This document shows positions 26,576 through 34,379 of a stretch of DNA of 64,000 bases, piece after piece. Source of the DNA: Xenophilus sp. E41. Lineage in GTDB: Bacteria; Pseudomonadota; Gammaproteobacteria; Burkholderiales; Burkholderiaceae_C. A program made the position numbers and the translations under genes. The notes below the pieces were generated by a model that was given only the letters and a program-made list of their open reading frames with translations, was not told where the DNA came from and did not search any database. Numbering within the stretch: the first letter of the stretch is position 1; each line of letters opens with the position of its first letter. Where the stretch lies: NCBI RefSeq assembly GCF_003671765.1, contig NZ_QPIB01000007.1:255536-319535 (forward strand), given 5' to 3'.

Positions 26576-27828
26576 CAGAAGAGCGAGCCGGTCGTTGCTA
26601 TGGAATCGATAGCTGCCGGCGTCCGTCCCGCGGGCGCTGCAGCCCGATTCGGCTTGGGGTTCGCCTCGGGACTGTCGGCCCGCGCCAGCGTGCCCACGCG
26701 CACGCCCAAGAGGCGCAGCGGACGCTCGAGCGACACGCGCTTGAGGCACAGGCCCGCCGTGCGGCGGATCAGCTTCGCGTCGGCCGTGAACTCCGCGAGG
26801 CTCTGGTCGCGCGTCGCCGTCTTGAAGTCGTCGTAGCGCAGCTTGATGCCGATGGTGCGGCCCACGTAGCCCTTGCGCTGCAGGTCCTCCGCCACCTTCT
26901 CGCACAGCTGCGTGAAGATCGCGCCCAGCTCGGCCCGGTCGCGCACGGCATGCAGGTCGCGCTCGAAGGTGGTTTCGCGGCTCATCGACACCGGCTCGCT
27001 CTCGGTCACCACCGGACGGTCGTCGCGGCCCCAGGCCATCTCGTGCATCCAGGCGCCGCTGGCCTTGCCGAAGGTGGCCATCAGCCAGTCGCGCTCGCGC
27101 GCCGCGATGTCGCCCACCGTGCGGATGCCGTGCTTCTCGAGCTTGGCATCGGCCTTCGGCCCGATGCCGTTGACCTTGCGCGCGGGCAGCGGCCAGATGC
27201 GCGACTGCAGGTCGCTCTCGTGCAGGATGGTGATGCCGTTGGGCTTGTCGAACTCGCTCGCCAGCTTGGCCAGCAGCTTGTTGGGCGCCACGCCGATGGA
27301 GCAGGTCAGGCCGGTGGCGTCGAAGATCGATTTCTGGATCAGCCGCGCCAGCACCCGGCCGCCCTCGCGCTGGCCGCCGGGCACGTCGGTGAAGTCGATG
27401 TAGACCTCGTCCACGCCGCGGTCCTGCATCACCGGCGCGATCTCGGTGATGATCGACTTGAACTGCCGCGAGATGCGGCGCACCTCCTCGAAATCCACCG
27501 GCAGCACGATGGCCTGCGGGCACAGCTTGGCGGCCTTCATCATGCCCATCGCCGAGCCGACGCCGAACTGCCGCGCCGGGTAGGTCGCGGTGGTGATCAC
27601 GCCGCGGCCCACGTAGTCCTTGAGCAGCGGAAAGGCCTCGACCGGGATCTCGTGCGAGGGCAGCCCCGCATAGTCGCGCGCGAGCATCTCGTCCACCTTG
27701 CGGCGCCCGCCGCCGATCACCATCGGCAGCCCCTTGAGCTGCGGGTAGCGCAGCAGCGCCACGGAGGCGAAGAAGGCGTCCATGTCGAGGTGGGCCACGC
27801 GGCGGATCGGAGGCTGGGAGGAGGGCAC
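26575..27828 (-). CDS. dinB: DNA polymerase IV (Y-family)
   Basis: A 417-residue translesion polymerase. RVAHLDMDAFFASV carries catalytic Asp15 and DEVYIDFTD carries the second acidic motif. YPARQFGVGSAMGM is the finger region, IGVAPNKLLAKLASEFDKPNG the palm, and VNGIGPKADAKLEKHGI the HhH thumb. The little-finger domain includes RDRAELGAIFTQLCEKVAEDL. Because Asp15 must be included, GTG at 27828 is chosen. The last 28 or so residues (from about KPNRAAAPAGR) are encoded inside repeat copy D and replace a typical beta-clamp-binding tail; I do not see a clear QLxLF-type motif. Confidence 0.93.
   Translation of the reverse strand: MPSSQPPIRRVAHLDMDAFFASVALLRYPQLKGLPMVIGGGRRKVDEMLARDYAGLPSHEIPVEAFPLLKDYVGRGVITTATYPARQFGVGSAMGMMKAAKLCPQAIVLPVDFEEVRRISRQFKSIITEIAPVMQDRGVDEVYIDFTDVPGGQREGGRVLARLIQKSIFDATGLTCSIGVAPNKLLAKLASEFDKPNGITILHESDLQSRIWPLPARKVNGIGPKADAKLEKHGIRTVGDIAARERDWLMATFGKASGAWMHEMAWGRDDRPVVTESEPVSMSRETTFERDLHAVRDRAELGAIFTQLCEKVAEDLQRKGYVGRTIGIKLRYDDFKTATRDQSLAEFTADAKLIRRTAGLCLKRVSLERPLRLLGVRVGTLARADSPEANPKPNRAAAPAGRTPAAIDSIATTGSLF
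26593..26660 (-). repeat. Dispersed repeat, copy D, inside the dinB 3' end
   Basis: On the minus strand the core reads CGAATCGGGCTGCAGCGCCC ... GGCAGCTATCGATTCCATAGCAAC. It lies within the last codons of dinB, so the repeat supplies the polymerase's C-terminal residues. Compare copies A, B and C. Confidence 0.7.
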
Positions 27829-27915
27829 GCGCCGATTTTCGCCGTGCGCGAAGGGGCCGCCGCTGTGTGGGGCCGTCGCTTGCGCCGGGGCGGCGCGCGG
27901 GCCATCATGCACGCC

Positions 27916-28473
27916 ATGCAAACCGTCGCCACCATCCTCTGGCGCCGCCTCGACGCGCCGGGCCACGATGCCTGCCGCCTCGAGCGCAACGACGTCGCCT
28001 GGCAGCTCGACGGCGCGGCCGCCTTCCGGCACGAGAGCGGGCGCATCGCGCAGTTGCACTACCGGCTGCGCTGCGACAAGCACTTCCACACCCAGTGGGC
28101 GACGGTGCGCGGCTGGCTCGGCGGCACCGCGATCGACCTGTCGATCGCGCGCACGGCCAAGGGCTGGACCGTGAACGACGCGCCCGTGCCCGACCTGGCC
28201 CATTGCGCCGACCTGGACCTGGGCTTCACGCCCGCCACCAACCTGCTGCCCATCCGTCGCATGCACCTGCAGCCCGGCGAAGAGGCCGAGGCGCCCGCGG
28301 CCTGGCTGGACCTGTCGGAGGACGGCCTGGGCCTGCTCGAGCAGCGCTACGCCTGCATCGACGCCGGCCGCTACCGCTATGCCTCGCCGCGCTTCGGCTA
28401 CGACGCCGAACTGACATTGAGCCAGGACGGTTTCGTGCTGGCGTACCCGCAGCTCTGGACGGCCGAGGGCTGA
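27916..28473 (+). CDS. Putative glycolipid-binding family protein (DUF1089-like)
   Basis: A 185-residue cytoplasmic protein: ILWRRLDAPGHDACRLERNDVAWQLDGAAAF at the N-terminus, LHYRLRCDKHFHTQWATVRGW in the middle and DLGFTPATNLLPIRR, the pattern of the putative glycolipid-binding family with a mostly beta fold. The role is not established. ATG at 27916 is preferred to the one three codons earlier. Its last 71 bases are duplicated with five mismatches at 32132-32202, after the type VI effector block. Confidence 0.78.
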   Translation: MQTVATILWRRLDAPGHDACRLERNDVAWQLDGAAAFRHESGRIAQLHYRLRCDKHFHTQWATVRGWLGGTAIDLSIARTAKGWTVNDAPVPDLAHCADLDLGFTPATNLLPIRRMHLQPGEEAEAPAAWLDLSEDGLGLLEQRYACIDAGRYRYASPRFGYDAELTLSQDGFVLAYPQLWTAEG

Positions 28474-28635
28474 GGCGCCCTCAGTTCGCCGACGTCGTTG
28501 CCAGGCGCTGCCGGACCGGCAGCTTTTTGCCTGCTGTAGGATGCCGTCGCCAGCCGCATACAGGGCGTGGCACAGGGAGGGCTGCCATGCGCAGGACGCT
28601 AGCTGCCCAAAAAGAAAAATTCATGCCGGCAGCAC

Positions 28636-29658
28636 ATGGCAGACATTCGCCTTCCTCCGTGGCCGTGGGATACCCCGCCGCGGGCATTGTTCGACCTGTT
28701 GGCCGGACAACTCTCGGACCAACTGCATGCTGGTCCCGTCCATCTCCTGGTCGACCCTGCCGTCGGCGGAGAGCCCGTCGGCATCGAAGTGGATGCCGCC
28801 AGGGCCGGCCAATGGCCGAACGGGCTGCTCCAGGCTCGTGAAGCTGCCTGGGGCCGTGCCGTCCACACCCTGCACACCGAGGACCTCGACGACCCCTATG
28901 TCTTCGAGTTTCCCTACCTCGTGCGATTGGATGGCGCCGACGACCCCTTGCTCGGACAGAGCGTCGAATGGGCGATCCAGGAGCACCTGACGGCGTGTGC
29001 CCGGGGCTCAGGCCGCTATCGCATCGGCGGTTGGTTGCAGGTTCACCGCCCGGCCGACGACTGGCACGCCCTCAAATACGAGGGCGCGGCGCTGGCCCGT
29101 CAGCTCAACCGCCTCATCCGCGGCCGGGACCGACTCGTGCGGCTGTGGGATCGCCGCCTCCTGCATCTGCTGCGCAGCGCAGCGACAGGAATCGATTGGA
29201 CAGGTCCTCTGCAAGGCATTCGGGGTTGGCACTACCTCGACCACAACCTGCAGCTGCAGACCATTGCAGGTCGTTCAGGCGAACCCGCCAATGCCGCGCT
29301 CCTGCCCGGCTCCCTCCACGCCGGGACATCCACGAATGCCGGTGTGCTGTTGACGCACGCCGAAGCGATCCACGGTGCGCAGAACCTCTTGCTGGCCGAC
29401 TTCTTCCCGCTGTCGGACGAAACCCTGCCAGTCATCATTGAAAAAGTGCAGTTCGTCGCCCATCGGCTCAATTACCAGGCCGACCGGGCCGCCTACGCGG
29501 CCGAGGCCTTGCGCGAGCCCGCGTTCGAGCATTGGCCCACCCTCGACGAGTTGCTGCGGGTCGTGCGCGGCACGCGCGACGAACTCGCCGACGTGCTTGC
29601 CGCGTATCGCCACCATTGGGCCGGCAAGCCCGCAGACTCCTGGAGGGCCACCCCATGA
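28636..29658 (+). CDS. DUF4123-like type VI secretion adaptor/chaperone
   Basis: A 340-residue soluble protein. VHLLVDPAVG near the N-terminus, PYVFEFPYLVRLDGADDPLL in the centre, then RLVRLWDRRLLHLL and WTGPLQGIRGWHYLD, follow the DUF4123 (Tap/TEC) pattern, the chaperones that load effectors onto VgrG spikes. The assignment is by pattern, not by a search. It overlaps the VasX-type effector N-terminal gene by four bases (ATGA), the expected adaptor-effector order. No VgrG gene precedes it; the neighbour upstream is a housekeeping gene. Confidence 0.65.
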   Translation: MADIRLPPWPWDTPPRALFDLLAGQLSDQLHAGPVHLLVDPAVGGEPVGIEVDAARAGQWPNGLLQAREAAWGRAVHTLHTEDLDDPYVFEFPYLVRLDGADDPLLGQSVEWAIQEHLTACARGSGRYRIGGWLQVHRPADDWHALKYEGAALARQLNRLIRGRDRLVRLWDRRLLHLLRSAATGIDWTGPLQGIRGWHYLDHNLQLQTIAGRSGEPANAALLPGSLHAGTSTNAGVLLTHAEAIHGAQNLLLADFFPLSDETLPVIIEKVQFVAHRLNYQADRAAYAAEALREPAFEHWPTLDELLRVVRGTRDELADVLAAYRHHWAGKPADSWRATP

Positions 29659-30473
29659 GCGACTGCAAGAAGTGCGACAACAAGGCCGGCCTGTCCATCC
29701 TCCTGGTGCGGCCCGGCGCCATTGCCAAGGACGCTGACCTGGCGCCGGCCGAAGCGGCGCGGCTGCGGACCCACGACGCCACCGTTCACGCCCTCGGCCT
29801 GCCCGGGCTCGATGCGTCGCGTCACGTTCTGCGCATGCTGCGCCGGGGCGGCTTCGTCTACGTCTACTACACCAAGCGGCTGCCTCAACTCATCAACCGA
29901 TGGCAGGCGTATCGCGTGCAGGACAGCGGCGTGCTCATCCCCGAGAGCGAAATCGCTTGGGATGACACCCGGGCCCGCTTTGCCTGTTCACGCAAGGAAT
30001 CGCATCCGCACGACTTGCGCACCCTGTGCATCCAACTGCCCGTCGACCAGCCCGAGAGCGCGGGCCCCGTGTGGATCGGCTTCTCGATGAACTGGTGGGA
30101 CGAGGGGATGCGGGCCAAGGTGCAGAAGGAGCCTGCTGCCGCAGGCATGGTGCGCATCAACCCGTTGGCGGACCTCGGAGGTGTGAAGCACGCCTTCAAG
30201 GCCGACCCGTTCTCGATCCAGCAATACGTGGCCGATTTCGCGCTGCGGTCGATGAACCATGGCGGCACCAAGGAAGGAATCAACGTCACCCGCGGCGGCG
30301 TCGAACCTGCGACGCCTTTCTACAACGGCGACCACGACAAGAGCTATGGACAGGGCAGGGGCCTGCATGACGTGATGCAGCGCCAGGCAGCGGGGCACTC
30401 CGCCACCCGAGGCAAGGAATTCGTGCTGGCGCTGCCCGATCCCGTGGGCCTGGATGCCGACCTCACCCTTTGA
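29655..30473 (+). pseudogene. VasX/BTH_I2691-type T6SS effector, N-terminal part only
   Basis: A 272-residue open frame. It opens with a CxxC motif (Cys4, Cys7) and GLSILLVRPGAIAKD, then HVLRMLRRGGFVYVYYTKR and VWIGFSMNWWDEGMRAKV, and ends with EFVLALPDPVGLDADLTL. This is the N-terminal region (MIX/VasX_N-like) of large T6SS membrane-active effectors, which normally run to about 900-1,000 residues and continue straight through the DPVG motif. Here the frame stops right after it. The likely continuation lies on the opposite strand just beyond, so the gene looks broken by an inversion. Alternatively the truncated protein is expressed as a stand-alone domain. Confidence 0.65.
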
Positions 30474-31630
30474 GTCGCCTGCGTGGCGGCACGCTTTTCC
30501 GCGCTGATCATGGCGCTGCCGCGCACGAACTGCAGGAACTCCTTGGCATCGACTTCGGCCGTGAGCAGCACCGGCAGCAGCAGCGCGCTCCTATCGCGGC
30601 CCGTGCTTGCGGTCATGGCGCGCTCGATGGCCTGTTGCGCCAGGGTCAGCGGCGGCAGCGTGCGAAGCCATTTGGCCAACCCAGCCGGTGGCGGCGCCTT
30701 GGGCAAGCGTGCCGCCATGGCCGCCAGTTGCATGGCACCAGCCACCATGGAAGCCAGTCCCCCCATGCTCAGGGCCACCACGCGCGGGTGCAGCCAGTTG
30801 TATTTGCGCGCCAGCTCGTGGTTGAGCACCCCGCGCATCAGGTCCACGGTCTTGTCGCGCATGTTGCCGTCGTTGCCGCGGTCCCAGTCGCCCACCAGCA
30901 GCTCCTTGGCCTTGTCGATGCTTTCCTTGTGGTTGCCGAAGAAGGCGCGCAGCGCGAAGGCATCGGCCTTGCCGATCTCCTTGCCCAGGGTCAGCTCCAG
31001 CCACTGGTTGATGTCGTCCTTGTGCGCCAGCGGCTGGGGGTAGCACACGCGGTCGGCTTCTTCGGCGTACACGGTGCCGCTGCTGCAGCGGGCGGTGATC
31101 TTGCCCGGGTCGTTTTCGTCGAAGTGGTTCTTGAAGTAGTCGCGCATCGCGGCGCAATCCAGCGCCCTGAGCCAGTCCTGCTCGTAAGGGCGCATGGCCT
31201 GGGCCTGGCGCTGCAGGATGGCATCGCGCTTTTCGGGCCAGGTCTCGAACTTCTTCTGGTCGAGCTGACGCAGGATGCGTGCCCATTTGTTGCGGCCGGC
31301 TTCTTCGCCCTGGCGGGCGTCGAAAACACGGTTTTTCTCGGCCTGCGCGCCGATGGAGACGATACGCCCATTGCGGCTGCCGTCGGACGCCCTACCGCCG
31401 TCGGCGTCGGGCACCCAGGTGTAGCTGGACGTGGGATAGCGCGGATTGACCTGAAGCTGCTGGTATTTCCAACTGTCCTCGGACGCCCTGGTGCCATTGC
31501 GCTGGGCCTTTTGCAACGCCATGGCCAGCAAGGCCTCGCGCAGCCCCTGCAAGGTGGAGTAACAGGCTTGCGAGCGCATCCAGTCGTTGTTGCTCAGCCA
31601 CTCTTTCCTGTGGGCTGCGTCCTTGGCCAT
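30344..31630 (-). pseudogene. Inverted fragment resembling the central part of a VasX-type effector
   Basis: A 428-codon frame. Codons 1-385 (31630 down to about 30474) read like the middle of a VasX-type effector: RRHxEW-type helical start, YEQDWLRALDCAAMRDYFKNHFDENDP, an alanine/glycine-rich hydrophobic stretch (LSMGGLASMVAGAMQLAAMAA) and LLPVLLTAEVDAKEFLQFVRG. The last 43 codons are simply the antisense of the N-terminal effector gene on the plus strand, so the true fragment ends near 30474. Two stops (TAG TGA) precede the ATG. The C-terminal third expected for such effectors is missing. The family assignment is moderate. Confidence 0.5.
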
Positions 31631-31700
31631 CCGTCACTAAATGGCAGAGGTGCACCGCCTCTGGCCGCCGGCGAAGGCGCGCAGCGGCAAAGCGATCGAT

Positions 31701-32039
31701 ATGTTCAAGGCCCTGCTGGAGCGGCGCAGGACCTATTGGGCTGACTGGCAGGCCACGCCCGGCTCGATGCTGTTGCGGCACCTGCTGCTGCCGTTCGTGC
31801 TGGTGTGGATCGTGGTCAACCGCTTCGTGGTATGGACGGCGCAGACGGTGGTGTGGCCGCCTGAAGTCAAGGCCGCCCTGGGGCACGTGGTCACTGAAGA
31901 AGACCTGGCATCGGACTCGGCGTGCAGGCTGAGGGCGGCATCCGACGACCAAGGTCGGCAAGAGCGGCGGGCCGAAGGCATCGAACAGGCCGACCTGGGG
32001 CGCCGGCGCCAGCCGCACCAGGGACGCGGCCGTCGATGA
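31701..32039 (+). pseudogene. Fragment of a small membrane protein, possible T6SS immunity protein
   Basis: From ATG 31701 the frame reads MFKALLERRRTYWADWQATP, then a hydrophobic segment LLRHLLLPFVLVWIVVNRFVVW, then PPEVKAALGHVVTEEDL. After about 75 codons the sequence turns into compositionally odd, arginine/glutamine-rich residues, suggesting a frameshift or deletion. The frame also stays open upstream to ATG 31641. Its place after an effector fragment suggests an immunity protein, but I do not recognise the family. There is no intact gene from here to 32371. Confidence 0.4.
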
Positions 32040-32131
32040 GGGCAATTCCGCTGATGGGTCTTTCCCTTGCCGACTCCATGGCCGTTGCGCGTTGATCGAT
32101 TGCCTGTCAGAGGTCACGTGGCAGCGCCAGA

Positions 32132-32202
32132 ACGCCGAACTGACGCTGAGCGAGCACGGCTTCGTGCTGGCGTACCCGCAGCTCTGGACGGCCGAGGGCT
32201 GA
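32132..32202 (+). pseudogene. Duplicated 3' end of the glycolipid-binding-like gene
   Basis: These 71 bases match 28403-28473, the end of the intact gene including its stop, with five mismatches; the last 42 bases are identical. The encoded end is AELTLSEHGFVLAYPQLW plus the final residues. No 5' part of the gene precedes it. It marks the right-hand edge of the type VI effector block. Confidence 0.85.
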
Positions 32203-32362
32203 GAAGCTGTGAACGAACCGACCACGTCCGCTCGGCGCGCCCTGACGACGCCCCTCGTCGTTGCAAATGCTCGCCATAGCCCGAGCTATGGCTGCGCTTT
32301 GCGCCTCGATGGGCGCCGCCCTGGCGCGCCGCTCGAACGCGGCCGATTCATTCACAGCTTCT
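32202..32362. repeat. Long imperfect hairpin repeat (about 160 nt)
   Basis: AGAAGCTGTGAACGAA at 32202 pairs with TTCATTCACAGCTTCT at 32347 (15 of 16). Pairing continues inward with CTCGGCGCGCC against GGCGCGCCGCTCG and ends in an apical CCATAGC-CCGA-GCTATGG stem. The element begins at the stop of the duplicated gene end and finishes ten bases before the stop of the next gene. It resembles a non-autonomous palindromic repeat; no transposase is present. Confidence 0.75.
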
Positions 32363-32371
32363 GAGGCACGC

Positions 32372-33355
32372 TCAGTCCAGCGTGCGCCGCCCCGCGATGA
32401 GCCGGCGGTTGCGCTCGTCGTCTTCCTCGATCTCGCGCGCGAAGTCGGCCAGGCCGCCGTCCGCCGGCGTGTTGTAGGCCTCGCGCAGGATGCGCCGCAG
32501 CTCGGCGCCGGCCAGCACCTCGCCGACGGCGCGATTCAGGCGCTGTGCCACGTCCAGCGGCGTGCGCGCGGGCGCGAAGATGCCGAAGAGCGAATCGACG
32601 TTGGCCTCGGCAAAGCCCAGCTCCGCCAGCGTCGGCACGCGGGGCAGCGCCTCCAGCCGCGCTTCGGCCCCGACCGCCAGCGGCCACAGGCGCCGCGCGG
32701 CGATGTACTGCAGCTGCAGGGGCGCCACGTTGGTCGACAGCACCTCGAACTGCCCGGCCAGCGCGTCGTTGAGCTGGCGGCCGCCGCCCTGGTAGGGCAC
32801 GTGAGTGATGTCCACATCGGCGAGGCGCCGCACCTGCGCCAGCACCAGGTGCCCGGTGGTGGCCACGCCCGAGCTGGCCCAGCGCAGCGCGCCGGGGCGC
32901 GCCTCGGCCCCGCGCAGCACCGCGGCGAAGTCCCGCCCCGCCAGCGCCGGCGTGCCGGCCACCAGCACCGGGGTGCGCATCACGCCGGCGATGGGCAGGA
33001 AGTCGGTCTGCGGGTCGTAGGGCACACGCGCCACCAGCGGGTGCAGGGTGAGCGGCGTGATGGCGGAGAAAGCGAGCGTGTGGCCGTCGGGCGTGGCGCG
33101 GGCGAGGGCGGCCATGCCCACCGCACCGCCGGCGCCGGGACGGTGTTCGACGATCACGGGCTGGCCCAGCAGCGCGCCCAGCGGCGTCGCCAGGGCGCGG
33201 GCCACCAGATCGCTCACGCCGCCCGCGGGGTACACCACGACCAGCTTCAGCGGACGCGACGGCCAGCTGTCCTCCTGCGCGCGCACGGCCGCCGTGGCAC
33301 CGAGCGCGGCGGCCGCGCCCGCGTGCAGCACATGGCGTCGACGCAGCTTCTTCAT
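32372..33355 (-). CDS. Bug family (TctC-like) substrate-binding protein
   Basis: A 327-residue periplasmic binding protein. The signal region MKKLRRRHVLHAGAAAALG has consecutive arginines reminiscent of a Tat signal and ends before AQEDSWPSRPLKLVVVYPAGGVSDLVARALA. Bug landmarks are VIVEHRPGAGGAVGMAALA, RWASSGVATTGHLVLAQ and THVPYQGGG. It overlaps the upstream LysR gene by four bases (ATGA), and both are divergent from the tannase-like gene, suggesting that it binds a related aromatic acid. No TctAB genes are nearby. Confidence 0.88.
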   Translation of the reverse strand: MKKLRRRHVLHAGAAAALGATAAVRAQEDSWPSRPLKLVVVYPAGGVSDLVARALATPLGALLGQPVIVEHRPGAGGAVGMAALARATPDGHTLAFSAITPLTLHPLVARVPYDPQTDFLPIAGVMRTPVLVAGTPALAGRDFAAVLRGAEARPGALRWASSGVATTGHLVLAQVRRLADVDITHVPYQGGGRQLNDALAGQFEVLSTNVAPLQLQYIAARRLWPLAVGAEARLEALPRVPTLAELGFAEANVDSLFGIFAPARTPLDVAQRLNRAVGEVLAGAELRRILREAYNTPADGGLADFAREIEEDDERNRRLIAGRRTLD

Positions 33356-34260
33356 GCCGCGTGCGCCTGCGCCCGCACCAGGGCGGCGAACTGTTGCGCA
33401 GGCAGGCTGTCCTCCTCCTGCCGCGTGACCAGCGTGAGGGGCGCGTCGAGCGCCTCGCTGCCGGCCAGCGGCAGGTAGCGGATGGCGTGCGGATGCACGC
33501 CGGCCATCGAGGCGGGCACCACCGACAGTCCCACGCCCGCCGCGACCAGGTTCAGGTTGGTCATCATGCGGTCGACCTCGGCCACCACGCGCGGCGCCAG
33601 CCCCTGCGCATGGCACAGCGCCAGCAGCTCGGCGTACAGCCCCGGCGCGCCGGGCCGGCGCACGAGGATCAGACCCTCGCTGCACAGCTGTGCGAGCGTG
33701 AGGCGCCGGGCGCGGCCCGGGCGGGTGGCCAGCGGGTGGTCGACGGGCAGCGCGGCCATCACCGGCTCGCGCAGCAGGGTTTCGAAACGCAGGCCCGCCG
33801 GCCGGTCGACCGGCACGCGCAGCAGGCCGCAGTGCATGCGGCCGGCGGCGATGGCCTCGGTGAGCCCGGCGGCGTTGTGCTCGCCGATCTGCAGTTGCAC
33901 ACGCGGCCGTGCATGGCGGAAGGCGCGCAGCGCCTGCGGCACGAAGGCATGCGCCGCGGCCGAACTGGTGAAGCCGACCGCGAGCACGCCTTCCTCGCCC
34001 TGCGCCACGCGCTGCATGCGTGCCTCCAGCGCCGCCATGTGGCCCAGCATGCGCTGTGCCTCGACCTGGAACTGGCGGCCGGCATCGGTCAGCGTCACGC
34101 CGCGCGGGTGGCGCTTGAACAGCTGCAGGCCCAGCTGCCGTTCCAGGGCCTTGATCTGCTGGCTGAGCGGGGGCTGCTGGATGCCGAGCTGCTCGGCGGC
34201 GCGCGTCATGTGGCCGGTCTCGGCCACGGCGGCGAAGTAGCGCAGCGGACGCATTTCCAT
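33352..34260 (-). CDS. LysR family transcriptional regulator
   Basis: A 302-residue LysR protein: MEMRPLRYFAAVAETGHMTRA followed by LGIQQPPLSQQIKALERQLG, the HTH of the BenM/CatM-like subgroup, then GVLAVGFTSSAAAHAFVPQAL and MHCGLLRVPVDRPAGL. That subgroup often responds to aromatic compounds. It overlaps the Bug gene and faces the tannase-like gene across 119 bases, so it probably controls both directions. ATA-N9-TAT at 34259-34273 could be a LysR-type T-N11-A site, but it overlaps the start codon. Confidence 0.9.
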   Translation of the reverse strand: MEMRPLRYFAAVAETGHMTRAAEQLGIQQPPLSQQIKALERQLGLQLFKRHPRGVTLTDAGRQFQVEAQRMLGHMAALEARMQRVAQGEEGVLAVGFTSSAAAHAFVPQALRAFRHARPRVQLQIGEHNAAGLTEAIAAGRMHCGLLRVPVDRPAGLRFETLLREPVMAALPVDHPLATRPGRARRLTLAQLCSEGLILVRRPGAPGLYAELLALCHAQGLAPRVVAEVDRMMTNLNLVAAGVGLSVVPASMAGVHPHAIRYLPLAGSEALDAPLTLVTRQEEDSLPAQQFAALVRAQAHAA

Positions 34261-34379
34261 ATGTTTTTCGTATCGGAAGGGCCTGATTATTTTATTTGAC
34301 CCTAAGTCACTGCCAAAACTATCGTTCGCCCGCATTCGCACCAGAGGCCGACACGGCCCGCACCCGGAGACACACCCCC
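34261..34379. promoter_or_regulatory. Divergent LysR / tannase promoter region
   Basis: A 119-base intergenic region with an AT-rich centre (GATTATTTTATTTGACC) between the LysR-Bug pair and the tannase-like gene. A GGAGA at about 34366 serves as ribosome site for ATG 34380. It is a likely regulator-binding region. Confidence 0.5.

Noticed and set aside
28636-30473. Idea that a complete type VI secretion cluster is present
   Set aside because: Only an adaptor-like and effector-like genes are visible; no VgrG, Hcp, TssB/C, ClpV or TssJKLM genes occur in the window.
31392-32225. A 277-codon minus-strand frame over the right part of the effector block
   Set aside because: It covers the membrane-protein fragment, the duplicated gene end and part of the hairpin in antisense, with no protein-like features.
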